Source: Acidobacteriota bacterium (GTDB taxonomy: Bacteria > Acidobacteriota > Terriglobia > Terriglobales > Acidobacteriaceae). From it: a DNA stretch of 64,000 bases. Under the pieces are notes generated by a model. The model saw nothing but the letters and a program-made list of their open reading frames with translations, made no database searches and was not told the origin of the DNA. Positions 25,740 to 34,770 of the stretch are shown piece after piece; positions within the stretch are counted from its first letter, which is position 1, and the number at the start of each line of letters is the position of its first letter. The stretch is from contig JAJYUB010000006.1 of the NCBI GenBank assembly GCA_021792795.1, positions 1 through 64,000 of the forward strand, written 5' to 3'. A program made the position numbers and the translations under genes.

Positions 25740-26711
25740 TCAGCCGGGATTATTGTCGAGCGCGGCCCGCGTTTTGTCCAGGCTGGCGACATTCTCGACG
25801 TTCAGGCAGGTCCGGCTGGAATCCACGGAGCGCATCAGCCCGCACAGCACCTTGCCGGGCCCGACTTCAATGAAATGCGTGACGCCGGCCGCAATCAATT
25901 GCCGCTCGCACTCCACCCAGCGGACCGCGCCCGTGACTTGGCGAACCAGCGCATCGCGCGCGGCGTCGCCGGTCGCAACCAAGGCGGCATCGACGTTGGA
26001 AACCACGCGAATTTTCGGACCGTGAAATGCCGTCGCCTGTAGATCGCGCGCCAGCCGGTCCTGCGCCGGCTGCATCAATGCACAATGGAACGGCGCGCTC
26101 ACCTTCAACGGAACCGCGCGTTTCGCGCCGCGCTCTTTACACTTCGCTGAAGCCAGTTCCACCGCCGCCGCCGCGCCTGAAATCACGGTCTGCTCAGGAG
26201 CATTCATGTTCGCCGCCGCCACCACGCCGCCCGATTCCTTCGCCGCATCGGCGCACGCTTCGACCACAGCTTCCGCCGTCATCCCCAGGACCGCCGCCAT
26301 CGCACCCACTCCGGCAGGCACCGCTTCCTGCATGTATCGCCCGCGATTGCGCACCGTCCGCACCGCATCCGCTAAGGACAGCGTTCCCGCCGCAACATGC
26401 GCCGAATATTCTCCCAGCGAATGCCCGGCGGCGAACTGGCCGCTGACTCCGCGTTCCGCCAGCACCCGCAACGCCGCCACGGAAACGGTCAGAATCGCAG
26501 GCTGCGTATTCTCCGTCAGCCGCAACTCTTCGTCCGGCCCGTCAAAGCACAGTCGCGAGATGGAAAATCCCAGCGCCTCGTCGGCCTCTTCAAACACCGC
26601 GCGCGCCACGGGAAAATGTTCGTAGAATTCGCGGCCCATCCCTACGGCCTGCGATCCCTGCCCCGGAAAAAGAAATGCAATGGTTGTTGGTGGATTTTCG
26701 GTCGTGCTCAT
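25740..26711 (-). CDS. fabD: Malonyl-CoA:ACP transacylase
   Basis: 323 residues. FabD loads malonyl onto acyl carrier protein for fatty acid synthesis. Motifs: FLFPGQGSQAVGMG (about 13-26), GHSLGEYSA with the catalytic Ser at about 98, the Arg region RGRYMQEAVP, and APFHCALM with the catalytic His (about 205). A typical length. It follows plsX by 9 bases in the order rpmF-plsX-fabD, the widespread lipid/ribosome cluster; fabH, fabG and acpP, often next, are absent here. Confidence 0.95.
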   Translation of the reverse strand: MSTTENPPTTIAFLFPGQGSQAVGMGREFYEHFPVARAVFEEADEALGFSISRLCFDGPDEELRLTENTQPAILTVSVAALRVLAERGVSGQFAAGHSLGEYSAHVAAGTLSLADAVRTVRNRGRYMQEAVPAGVGAMAAVLGMTAEAVVEACADAAKESGGVVAAANMNAPEQTVISGAAAAVELASAKCKERGAKRAVPLKVSAPFHCALMQPAQDRLARDLQATAFHGPKIRVVSNVDAALVATGDAARDALVRQVTGAVRWVECERQLIAAGVTHFIEVGPGKVLCGLMRSVDSSRTCLNVENVASLDKTRAALDNNPG

Positions 26712-26720
26712 AAGCTTTCG

Positions 26721-27749
26721 TTATTCCGCCGGGGCGCCATTCAAGGCCGTCAGCCCCTGCTCAATGGCGGCATTCACATTGGCCTGCGCAAACTCCGCCG
26801 CCACGCGAATGCCATTCATAATGGCGCGTTCGTTCGACGACCCATGCCCCACGATGCACACCCCGCGCACGCCCAGCAGCGGAGCGCCGCCGTATTCCGA
26901 CTGATCGAAACGCCTTTTGAAATGGTTGAACGCCTTGCGCGATAGCAGCGCGCCCACCTGCGCCGTCACCGTGGAGGTCAACGACTCCCGCAGCGATTCC
27001 CGCACCAGCCGCACCAGCCCTTCGGACGTCTTGAGCGCCACGTTGCCGATGAATCCATCGCAGACCACCACATCCGCGTTGCCGTTATAAATATCTCGAC
27101 CTTCCACGTTGCCTAGAAAATTCATGGGCAACTGCTGCAGCAGCGGAAAACTCTCCCGCGTCAACTCATTGCCTTTGCCTTCTTCTTCGCCAATCGAAAG
27201 CAGCCCCACGCGCGGACGCTCCACCTTCAGCACGGCGCGGGCATACATCTCGCCCATCACCGCAAACTGCTCCAGATTTTTCGGTTTGCAATCGACGTTG
27301 GCGCCCACATCCAGCAGCAGGCACGGCCTGCCCGTACTGGTCGGCAGCACCGCCACCAGCGCCGGACGGTCCACGCCCGGCAGCGTGCCCAGCACCATCT
27401 TGGCCGTGGCCATGGCCGCGCCGGTGTTGCCGGCCGTCATAAATCCGGCGGCAACGCCCTCTCGCACCAGCCGCAGGCCCACGCGCATAGACGAGTCGCG
27501 TTTCGACCGGACCGCCTGCACGGCCTTTTCGTCCATGCCGATGGCTTCACTGGCCTGGACAATTTTTATGGGAAGATGACGCGCGCCGACGCGATGCATC
27601 TGCTTGGCCAGCAACGGCCGCAGCGTGCGCTCCGGTCCAATTAGATGGACCCGTACCTCCAGTTGCCGACACGCCAGGATCGCGCCGCGAATTTCCGGCT
27701 CTGGCGATTTGTCGGAGCCCATGGCGTCTAGAGCGATGTCAATCAGCAT
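26721..27749 (-). CDS. plsX: Phosphate acyltransferase PlsX
   Basis: 342 residues. PlsX makes acyl-phosphate from acyl-ACP for phospholipid synthesis. Motifs: [15 protein letters not shown] at the start, [24 protein letters not shown] (about 117-128), [10 protein letters not shown] and [17 protein letters not shown] (about 233-249). The gene lies 13 bases after rpmF and 9 before fabD. All features are standard. Confidence 0.95.
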   Translation of the reverse strand: MLIDIALDAMGSDKSPEPEIRGAILACRQLEVRVHLIGPERTLRPLLAKQMHRVGARHLPIKIVQASEAIGMDEKAVQAVRSKRDSSMRVGLRLVREGVAAGFMTAGNTGAAMATAKMVLGTLPGVDRPALVAVLPTSTGRPCLLLDVGANVDCKPKNLEQFAVMGEMYARAVLKVERPRVGLLSIGEEEGKGNELTRESFPLLQQLPMNFLGNVEGRDIYNGNADVVVCDGFIGNVALKTSEGLVRLVRESLRESLTSTVTAQVGALLSRKAFNHFKRRFDQSEYGGAPLLGVRGVCIVGHGSSNERAIMNGIRVAAEFAQANVNAAIEQGLTALNGAPAE

Positions 27750-27762
27750 GGAAGGAGGGCGG

Positions 27763-27957
27763 TTAGCTCTTTTGTTCCTTTGTCGCTACAGCCAGAACGT
27801 CGCGTCCTTTATAGGTGCCGCATTTCGGGCACGCGTGGTGCGGCAGCTTGCGCTCGTGGCAGTTGGGGCATTCAGAGAGCGACTGCGTGGTAAGAAAGTC
27901 GTGCGAACGCCGCTTGGCGGTGCGCTGTTTGGAGTGGCGTCGTTTCGGATTCGGCAT
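27763..27957 (-). CDS. rpmF: 50S ribosomal protein L32
   Basis: 64 residues, beginning [17 protein letters not shown]. The four zinc-ligand Cys are CPNCHE (about 36-39) and CPKCG (about 49-52). Directly upstream of plsX. In many genomes rpmF follows the DUF177 gene closely; here 305 bases with a large inverted repeat separate them. Confidence 0.95.
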   Translation of the reverse strand: MPNPKRRHSKQRTAKRRSHDFLTTQSLSECPNCHERKLPHHACPKCGTYKGRDVLAVATKEQKS

Positions 27958-28096
27958 GGAAATTCCCTTTCCCCGCCGCTCGTCCCTCTCCTCTCGATCG
28001 CACGCCCCGCAAGGCGCTATTCCGGTGAGAGTTCACAAGGCGGGTGCAACAAACTCGATCGCTTTCGACGATCTGTAATTCAATTCAAGAAATAAC

Positions 28097-28222
28097 GTTC
28101 GTCATTCTGAGGGCAGCGAAAAACCCTGAGGGTGTTCGCGACTGCTTACAAAGCCGGCATTCTCTGGATTCTTCACTTCGGTCGCGTCGCCTGGGCGACC
28201 GACCTCCGTTCAGAATGACATG
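28097..28222. repeat. Inverted-repeat element between the DUF177 gene and rpmF
   Basis: CGTCATTCTGAG (28098-28109) at one end and TTCAGAATGAC (28210-28220) at the other are inverted repeats. Between them, GGATTCTTCACTTCGGTCG and GTCGCCTGGGCGAC form internal palindromes. No coding capacity. A shorter relative lies at 16532. It splits an otherwise conserved gene pair and may move rpmF expression to its own promoter. Confidence 0.65.
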
Positions 28223-28262
28223 CTTTCGCATCCGTCGGCACGTCCGATCGACGGATGTGAAA

Positions 28263-28829
28263 TTAGGGCTTGTCCTGGCTGCGAACTAGCTGCGGCTGCA
28301 ATGCCTTCAACTGGTTCCAGCGCGGATTGGTCGAAGCGGCCGCGCAATCGCAGGGATCCGTATTGCGGTTCCGGCCACACTCCGGGCAAAGCCCCTTGCA
28401 ATCTTCGCGGCAAAGGTTCTTGGCTGGAAGCGCCAGAAGGATCTGCTCGCGCAGCACATCTTCAAGCAATAAACCGTCTCCTTCATAGTAGCCGATTTCG
28501 GTCTCCGATGTGGAAATCGCGCGGTCGGAATTGTCCAGATCGGCCCCCGCGGGACGGAAAATCAGGTCGAAACTGGCATCGATCGGCTGCGAAACGGGCT
28601 CCAGACAGCGCGCGCAGGCCACTTCCATCCGGGTGTCAAGAGTGCCCCGGATGCGAATGTCCTCGACAATCTCGTGGGTGCCGCGATGCTCCTTCAGCAG
28701 ATCGACGCGGCCAGCGGTGTGCAACACCCCCACCTGCCGCATATCGTCCACAAAATCAATGCTTGCCGGAGCAAGAGATTCATCGAAATCGATGGCCTGC
28801 CGCTCAAGATCGGCAACGAGGAACTTCAT
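28263..28829 (-). CDS. YceD/DUF177 family protein
   Basis: 188 residues. DUF177 proteins are linked to 23S rRNA maturation and to the neighbouring rpmF. The core motif ACARCLEPVSQPIDASFDL (about 76-94) and the C-terminal Cys cluster LCREDCKGLCPECGRN with CDC (about 140-165) match the family. ATG 28829 has TGGAGG seven bases upstream and starts the family sequence. First gene of the DUF177-rpmF-plsX-fabD cluster. Confidence 0.85.
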   Translation of the reverse strand: MKFLVADLERQAIDFDESLAPASIDFVDDMRQVGVLHTAGRVDLLKEHRGTHEIVEDIRIRGTLDTRMEVACARCLEPVSQPIDASFDLIFRPAGADLDNSDRAISTSETEIGYYEGDGLLLEDVLREQILLALPAKNLCREDCKGLCPECGRNRNTDPCDCAAASTNPRWNQLKALQPQLVRSQDKP

Positions 28830-29033
28830 CGCGATGCCTCCAGGCGAGTGTGAAATTCGAGCCGCGCGTCCACAAAATCCCCCGTAGCCCTCTCCTTCGA
28901 CACTAATTCCCCCAACCCCGCCAGTCAATTGATTGCTCAAGTAGACATTTGGAGGTTGCTCAGAGCGAAAGTCTAGGTGCAATTCCAAACTCAAGCGCCA
29001 ATTCGATGCCTTTTCTGATTTCGCTCAAGGTCT

Positions 29034-30302
29034 CTAGGTGTGTGTCGGGCATAGATTTGTGACGGAGGGTATAGCGTGGGCAGCAGGTTCTGTTTTAAGT
29101 TCGAAGCATGGGCCAGAACTTCATTGCTGACACGGTCAACCAGACGCTGCTGTTTCCCCCTTCGCTTCACGATTGGCTTCCCGAGGGCCACCTGGCGCGG
29201 TTCCTGGCCGATGTGGTTGCGGCGCTGGATTTGAGCGCGATCTACACGTCGTATCGGGAGAAGGATGGCCGTTGGCTGGCGGCCGCGGAAAAGACCGATG
29301 CCGAAGAGGATGCGCAGTACGGCAAAGGCAAGCGCGGCGATGAGTTGCCTGCCGAGTTGCAACGGCGGGAGAGCCGGTTGCAGAAGATCACAGAGGCCAA
29401 GGCAGCGTTGGAACAGGAAGCCAAAGAAAAGGCGGCGCAGCAACGCGCCGAGGCCGAGCGGAAGCTGGCCGAGCGCGCAGACCAAGAGCGGCGGACGGGC
29501 AAGAAGAAGAGTGGCCGCAAGCCCGAGTTGCGCGGTCCCGAGCAGGCCAGGCCAGACGACACGGCGCAACGCAACTTCACCGATCCGCAGAGCCGGATCA
29601 TGCCGGATGGGGCCAACAAAGGCAGCTTCCTGCAGGGGTACAACGCGCAGATCGCGGTCGATTCCGCCTCGCAGGTGATCGTGGCCGCCGAGGTTACGCA
29701 GGAGACGAACGACAAAAAACAGTTGCTGCCGATGATCGCGCTGATCGCGGCGAATCTGGAACGGAAACCGGAGAAGGTCAGCGCCGACACGGGCTATTTC
29801 AGCGAGGGGAATGTGACCGATGCGCAGGTGAAAGACGTCGATCTGTATGTGGCGACGGGCCGAGACAAGCACGGCGTCGCGGTAGAGACGAGCGGCGATC
29901 CGCCGCCTCCCGGCGCGTGGCCGAAAGAGGCGATGCGGGAAAAGCTGCGAACCGAGGCTGGCCGCGCCGTGTACAAGATGCGCAAGGCGATCGTCGAGCC
30001 GGTCTTCGGACAGATCAAGGAACAGCGCGGTTTTCGCCGCTTCAGCTTGCGTGGCAAAGAGAATGTCAGCCGCGAGTGGAAGCTGGCGTGCGCGGTCAGC
30101 AACCTGCTGAAGCTGTTCCGGGCCGGCGGGGTTTTGGAAATGGCATAAAACGGCGGGGAATGAGGCCCGTTGAATCCGAAACGGCCCAGAAAGCCTGCTA
30201 TAAGCTACCAACGGGATACTGCCTGCGCTCCCCAATACGAACACCAGCTTTGCGAATCGCTGCATCGCCCTTGGCAAAACGCTATGCCCGACACACACCT
30301 AG
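29034..30302 (+). mobile_element. IS1182-like insertion sequence with internally deleted transposase
   Basis: Exact 21-bp terminal inverted repeats at 29034-29054 and 30282-30302 (outer bases CTAGGTGTGTGTCGGG and complement). CTAG is palindromic and present at both outer ends, so it may be a 4-bp target duplication or part of the ends. The element is about 1.27 kb, shorter than a full IS1182 member (about 1.6 kb or more), because the transposase gene has lost an internal segment. Its right end is shared with the remnant at 1-162. Confidence 0.88.
29108..30148 (+). pseudogene. IS1182-family transposase lacking the first catalytic Asp region
   Basis: 346 residues in an open frame. The N-terminus (LFPPSLHDWLPEGHLARFL) and everything from WLAAAEKTDAEEDAQYGKG onward are typical of IS1182 transposases, but at about residue 56 the text jumps from SYREKDGR directly into the coiled region. 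Family members normally have about 110-120 residues there, including the helix-turn-helix-like part and the first catalytic Asp in a DGTK-type motif. The second Asp (DTGYFSEG, about 227) and the Glu (VEPVFGQIKEQ, about 296) remain. The deletion keeps frame, so a protein may be made, but it should be catalytically dead. Confidence 0.85.
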
Positions 30303-30505
30303 CGTGGGACCAAAAAATTGTCGTCCCGCCTCCTCGACACCTTTAGTAAATTTGTGCGCCATCCATGCCCGGTCATGACGATTCGGTTGCGCCCGTTCAA
30401 AACTGGCAAACTGATCCACACCGAATCGGCCAATGTTTCGAGCGCAGGTGGCACGCCGATATACACTGGAGATGGTCGCCAAAACGGCATGGGGGAGCAA
30501 ACAAT

Positions 30506-30940
30506 ATGTATCCAGAGATCATGGTGATTCCGATGCGCGAGGAGCTGGTCCGCGCCGGAATTCAGGAAACACGCACGGCGGAGGAAGTGGAGCAGGCGCT
30601 GGCCAAGCCCGGCACCACCTTGGTCGTCGTCAACTCCATCTGCGGTTGCGCGGCGGGCAAGATGCGCCCCGGCCTGCGCATGTCGCTGCAGCACTCCACC
30701 CTCCCCGATCAAAAAATCACCGTGTTTGCCGGTCAGGACCGCGAAGCCACGGACAAGGTCCGCAGCCATCTGGAGGGAAATCCACCCAGTTCACCTGCGG
30801 TTGCGATTTTTCGCGACGGCAAGCTGGTCTTCCTGATGCAGCGCTCGGTCATTGAAAGCTCCACCGCGCCGCAGATTGCCCAGTATTTGACCCAGGCGTA
30901 CGACGAAATTTGCGCCAAACCAACCGCCGTCACCCAGTAA
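30506..30940 (+). CDS. BrxA/BrxB-family bacilliredoxin
   Basis: 144 residues with the thioredoxin-like YphP/YqiW fold. The active site is the C-G-C motif SICGCAAG (Cys 46 and 48), and AGQDREAT and PPSSPAVAIFRDG are conserved blocks. In Firmicutes these proteins remove bacillithiol from oxidised protein thiols; the same use here is inference. ATG 30506 has GGGGGAG nine bases upstream. Monocistronic, just right of the IS1182-like element, with strong hairpins after it. Confidence 0.9.
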   Translation: MYPEIMVIPMREELVRAGIQETRTAEEVEQALAKPGTTLVVVNSICGCAAGKMRPGLRMSLQHSTLPDQKITVFAGQDREATDKVRSHLEGNPPSSPAVAIFRDGKLVFLMQRSVIESSTAPQIAQYLTQAYDEICAKPTAVTQ

Positions 30941-30973
30941 CCAAAGTCACATTCCGCCGTCGAGATGGCCCCC

Positions 30974-31036
30974 GCAATATGGTTGCCTTAGCAACCATAT
31001 TGCGCGAAATGGACCTTTTTAGTTGCCTTGGCAACT
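30974..31036 (+). repeat. Two related hairpins after the bacilliredoxin gene
   Basis: GCAATATGGTTGC (30974-30986) pairs exactly with GCAACCATATTGC (30991-31003); AGTTGCC (31021-31027) pairs with GGCAACT (31030-31036). Both share a GTTGCC/GGCAAC core. The first starts 33 bases past the stop and is followed after 11 bases by CCTTTTTAG, so it could terminate transcription; the second may be a half-copy. Confidence 0.6.
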
Positions 31037-31168
31037 ATTTCCCAGGGATGTCTTTTCGCTTGTAAAATCTTCCAGAAATTTAGGCTCCCGCGCAGGCAAA
31101 TCGTTCCCGCGCGGCAGAACGTCGCCGTGCCAGCCTGCGCGCATCGTTTTCCGTCTGCAAATCCCCAG

Positions 31169-31404
31169 TCAACACGGCCACCTTATCTTAGAGTTGCGTC
31201 GCGGCACCATTTGAATTCCCAGCGTCACCGGCGCATATTTCGCCTGTTGCGACATCACGTCCCAGGCAAATCGCAAAGCATCCGCGTCGCCCCCGCCAGA
31301 ACTCCAATTCTGACGGTCACTGCAACCGGTCGCGCTCCCGGCCTGCGTGCCGCCTCGGCACGGATGGCGCGCAAAATTTCGCTGGCGGTTCCCACTTCAT
31401 GCAT
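31169..31404 (-). pseudogene. HypA-like nickel chaperone remnant with a frameshift
   Basis: From ATG 31404 on the minus strand the frame reads MHEVGTASEILRAIRAEAA...VTVRIGVLAG, the N-terminus of HypA (MHE is the nickel-binding start). At a run of five G (31290-31294) the match shifts frame and continues GDADALRFAWDVMSQQAK... to a stop at 31169. One extra G would restore LAGGDADALRF, aligned with the HypA LSGVDPEALRF type. The product would be about 79 residues and ends before the Cys4 zinc domain of HypA. It is therefore a degenerate or truncated copy; a sequencing error could explain the frameshift but not the missing zinc domain. Confidence 0.55.
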
Positions 31405-31553
31405 AGAATCCGCGCTTCCCGGTCAGCCCGCTTCCAGGCCACCACTCTAGCCTATGCGCTCGACGGATGGCATTCCCGTGACGACTGTCACGATGACGCC
31501 ACAAATGCAGTGTTATACATTGGGCTTACCGCTTCCGTCCTAACGTTCACCTT

Positions 31554-32192
31554 ATGCAACCGCAGCCCCGACTCGGCGACATTCTCGCCAACGCGATTAC
31601 GCACGGAGTGGGCGCTGCCTTCGCGCTAGCGGGCGCGGCCTATCTCGTCTACGTTTCGTTCCATGGAAGCACCCTGCAAATTGTGAGTTGCTGCATCTAT
31701 ACCGCAACCCTGGTGCTGGTTTACATCTGCTCCACGCTGTATCACTCGCTGGTTCGAACCGGCGCGCGCCGCGTCTTCCACATCCTCGACCATTCTTCGA
31801 TCTACCTGCCGATTGCGGGCACGTACGCGCCATTCACGCTGGTCTCCCTGCGCGGCAGACTCGGCTGGACACTGTTCGCCATCGTATGGTCGCTCGCGAT
31901 TGCTGGAGTCGTTTTCAAAAGCCTCGCAATCGGGCGGTTCGCTGTGGCTTCCGCGGTGATTTATCTGGGAATGGGCTGGCTGGTCGTGTTTGCGATGCGC
32001 CCGCTATTGCAGGCAGTTCCCTTGCATGGCGTGCTTTGGCTGGCAGCCGGCGGCGTTGCCTACACGGTGGGGATTCTGTTCTTCGCTTTCGATCGCGTGC
32101 CGTATTTCCATGGAATCTGGCACTTGTGCGTGCTGGCGGGCAGCGTCGCCCACTACTTCGCCATCCTGTTCTACGTGGCTCCGGCGCGCTAG
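31554..32192 (+). CDS. Hemolysin III / PAQR-type membrane protein (TrhA family)
   Basis: 212 residues with seven membrane helices. Conserved family residues: GAAFALAGAAYLV near the start, STLYHSL (helix 2), FHILDHSSIYLPIAGTY (about 78-94, with the family Asp-His) and HGIWHLCVLAGSVAHYFAI (about 185-203), which hold the presumed metal-binding His/Asp. PAQR proteins act as receptors or lipid hydrolases; the bacterial members have been tied to membrane-energy or lipid homeostasis. The old hemolysin name does not prove lytic activity. Confidence 0.88.
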   Translation: MQPQPRLGDILANAITHGVGAAFALAGAAYLVYVSFHGSTLQIVSCCIYTATLVLVYICSTLYHSLVRTGARRVFHILDHSSIYLPIAGTYAPFTLVSLRGRLGWTLFAIVWSLAIAGVVFKSLAIGRFAVASAVIYLGMGWLVVFAMRPLLQAVPLHGVLWLAAGGVAYTVGILFFAFDRVPYFHGIWHLCVLAGSVAHYFAILFYVAPAR

Positions 32193-32280
32193 CAAACGGC
32201 GCTCGCCCGCCTCTGAGACGCGATCATTCTTCACTCCCACATGTTCCGCCGCGGCGGACGAGATGTGGAGCGCCCGATGA

Positions 32281-34770
32281 TCAGACGCGACTCAGCGCCA
32301 GGTTAATCAGCGTCTTTTGTTCCATGGCATGCGCCTTTGCCGATCCAGTAGCGGGACTCGCCGCCGCCGAACGCTTGACGCTGCGCACTTGCCGATCGAA
32401 GGCCAGTTCGCGCAGGCGCGGCAGCACATACGAGTACGCTCCCATGTTCTCCGGCTCTTCCTGCACCCAGACCAGTTCGTTGGCATCGGGTTGCGCATCA
32501 ATGGCCGCGCGCAGTTCCTCTTCCGGCCAGGGATATAACTGCTCAACGAAGAGGATGCCGGTGGAGGTGTCCTTGCGTTTCTCGCGCTCCACGCGCAGCT
32601 CGTGACCAATTTTTCCGGTGCAGATCAGCAACCGCGTTACTCCCTGCAATTCTGTTTCCGGCAGCACGTTCAAGAACCGTGGCGCAGTCAAATCGGCGAG
32701 GGGAGAAACCGCGTCCGGGTGTCGCAACATACTCTTCGGAGTAAAAACAACCAGCGGTTTGCGCCAGGGCCGCATCGCCTGCCTGCGCAGCAAATGAAAA
32801 TACTGCGCCGCGGTGGATGGCTGGCACACCTGGATATTGTCGCGCGCGACGATTTGCAAATAGCGTTCCATCCGTGCGCTGGAGTGCTCCGGCCCCTGGC
32901 CTTCATATCCGTGCGGCAACAACAGCGCCAGCCCGCTCAACAGGCCCCACTTGTCTTCTGCGGAGGAGAGAAACTGATCGATGACGATCTGCGCGCCGTT
33001 GGCGAAGTCGCCGAACTGCGCCTCCCACATCACCAGCGCTTCCGGGTAGTCGCGGCTGAAGCCATACTCAAACCCCATCACGCCAGCTTCAGACAACATG
33101 GAGTTGTAGACCTCAAACTTCGCTTGCTTGACGCCGAGGTGATTCAGCGGCACAAATTTTGTTTCATCCTCCACATCGATCAGCACACTGTGGCGCTGAT
33201 TGAAAGTGCCGCGCTGACTGTCCTGACCGCTGAGGCGCACGGGAGTTCCTTGCGTCAGCAGCGAACCGAAGGCGACCGCTTCCGCCATGCTGTAATCGAA
33301 GGGGCGCTCGCCACGGCCCATTTCGGCGCGCTGCTCCAGCAGCTTTTGAATCTTGGGGTGAATGTGAAAGTTCGCCGGAAATATCGTGAGCGCGTCGGCA
33401 ATGGTGCGGACTTTTTCCGTTGAAATTCCCGTGTCCACTTCATATTTCGCGCGGTGCGGGCCGCCCTTGTAGTACGACCAATATTCCGGAAGGTCCGCCA
33501 GCACGGACTTTTTCTTCATCTGCCGCGCTTGCTGCAACTCTTCGTCGAATTTCGATTCCGCCTGCTGCACGCGCGCCCTCGCATCCACGCCGATCTTCTC
33601 CGCGAAGATTGCATACAACGGCGGATGGCCCTGAATTTTTGCGTATCGCAGCGGCTGCGTAATGGTCGGATCATCCACTTCGCTATGTCCGTGGCGGCGA
33701 TAGCCGATCAGGTCGATCACAACGTCTGTGTGGAATTGGTAGCGGTATTCGACGGCGAGCGATGCGACCCGGACCACCGCATCCACATCCTCCGCATTCA
33801 CGTGAAAAATGGGAATGGGCAGGCGCCGCGCAATGTCGGAAGCAAAACGGGAAGAGTTGTACTCGTCCGGCCCCGCCGTAAACCCGATCAGGTTGTTGGC
33901 GACGATCTGGATGGTGCCGCCGACAGAGAAACCTTCCAGCGAGCCAAGATTCATGGTCTCCGCCCAAATTCCCTGCCCGGCGAACGCCGCGTCTCCGTGG
34001 ATGACCACCGGCAAGACGCGGTCGCGTCCCTCCGCGCCATAACGCATCTGCTTGGCGTAGGCGCGGCCCATGGCGACTGGATCGACCGCCTCCAGATGGC
34101 TGGGATTGGACACGAGATGCAATCCCAGTTTCTTGCCCTGCCGGGTGGTGAACGTGCCCGTAGCGCCGACATGATATTTCACATCGCCGCTGCCCAGACT
34201 GCTGCGCGGATCGGCATCTTCAAACTTGGAAAAGATGTCGGCGGCGGACTTGCCCAGCGTATTCACCATGACGTTCAGGCGGCCGCGATGGCTCATCGCG
34301 ATGACGGATTTTTCCGCGCCTCGCTCGGCGGCACTGTTCAACACTGCATCCAGCAGCGGGACCAACGCGGTGACCCCTTCGAGAGAGAACCGTTTTGTTC
34401 CCAGGTACCGTTTCTGGATGACCTGCTCAAAGATGTCCGCCTCGACCAGCAGGTTGAGAGTGTGCTGCGAATCCGGAGCAGGCTGGGTTGTTTCCATGCG
34501 CCCTTGAATCCAGCGTCGCCGTTCAGGGTCGGCAATATGCATAAACTCCACACCAATGGACCCGCAATAGATGGCACGGCCCTGATCGGCAAATTCTCCT
34601 GTGACTGTCAGTTCCGGCATCGGTTGGGCCGGAAGATACTGCCGCAGCGGATCGAGCCGCGCCTGGAGATGTCCCCAGCGCCGGAACGCATCGAAAACCT
34701 GCTCGCGGGATTGTGGATTGGATTGGGTCAGTGTGATGTACCCATAAAGATCAATCTGCTTCCAGAGCAT
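32281..34770 (-). CDS. sucA: 2-oxoglutarate dehydrogenase E1 component
   Basis: About 829 residues. The thiamine-diphosphate E1 subunit decarboxylates 2-oxoglutarate in the TCA cycle. Motifs: SHRGRLNVMVN, TDP/metal site HGDAAFAGQGIWAE with NNLIGFT, GYRRHGHSEVDDP, and the C-terminal EEPENMGAY. The protein begins about 80-100 residues later than proteobacterial SucA and lacks the N-terminal segment that binds E2; the match begins at REQVFDAFRRWGHLQARLDPL. Both possible starts (GTG 34776, ATG 34770) lie inside the inverted end of a dispersed repeat (34764-34862). No sucB is adjacent. Whether this short form is normal for the lineage is unknown to me. Confidence 0.9.
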   Translation of the reverse strand: MLWKQIDLYGYITLTQSNPQSREQVFDAFRRWGHLQARLDPLRQYLPAQPMPELTVTGEFADQGRAIYCGSIGVEFMHIADPERRRWIQGRMETTQPAPDSQHTLNLLVEADIFEQVIQKRYLGTKRFSLEGVTALVPLLDAVLNSAAERGAEKSVIAMSHRGRLNVMVNTLGKSAADIFSKFEDADPRSSLGSGDVKYHVGATGTFTTRQGKKLGLHLVSNPSHLEAVDPVAMGRAYAKQMRYGAEGRDRVLPVVIHGDAAFAGQGIWAETMNLGSLEGFSVGGTIQIVANNLIGFTAGPDEYNSSRFASDIARRLPIPIFHVNAEDVDAVVRVASLAVEYRYQFHTDVVIDLIGYRRHGHSEVDDPTITQPLRYAKIQGHPPLYAIFAEKIGVDARARVQQAESKFDEELQQARQMKKKSVLADLPEYWSYYKGGPHRAKYEVDTGISTEKVRTIADALTIFPANFHIHPKIQKLLEQRAEMGRGERPFDYSMAEAVAFGSLLTQGTPVRLSGQDSQRGTFNQRHSVLIDVEDETKFVPLNHLGVKQAKFEVYNSMLSEAGVMGFEYGFSRDYPEALVMWEAQFGDFANGAQIVIDQFLSSAEDKWGLLSGLALLLPHGYEGQGPEHSSARMERYLQIVARDNIQVCQPSTAAQYFHLLRRQAMRPWRKPLVVFTPKSMLRHPDAVSPLADLTAPRFLNVLPETELQGVTRLLICTGKIGHELRVEREKRKDTSTGILFVEQLYPWPEEELRAAIDAQPDANELVWVQEEPENMGAYSYVLPRLRELAFDRQVRSVKRSAAASPATGSAKAHAMEQKTLINLALSRV

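Larger units (their letters stand above)
28960..30500 (-). pseudogene. Small ORF split by the IS1182-like element
   Basis: On the minus strand, a frame running from about 30500 down to the IS edge (...EEAGRQFFGPTL) and a frame leaving the other edge (ETLSEIRKGIELALEFG...RLSL, stop at 28960-28962) join in phase if one of the two CTAG copies flanking the element is removed. The fused frame would give about 97 residues, read from an ATG at 30500. The product is not recognised. The downstream half reads like the end of a real helical protein. The fit of frames across the IS is the evidence; the upstream start is uncertain. Confidence 0.45.

Noticed and set aside
28991-30298. A 435-codon open frame antisense to the IS1182-like element
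   Set aside because: It runs through both IS ends and mirrors the transposase; composition is that of an antisense frame.
31028-31450. A plus-strand frame of 140 codons after the bacilliredoxin gene
   Set aside because: Rich in Arg/Pro with no start signal; the minus strand of the same DNA gives a clear HypA match.
31554-32192. A haemolysin toxin
   Set aside because: The family name is historical; the sequence is a PAQR-type membrane protein with metal-site residues.
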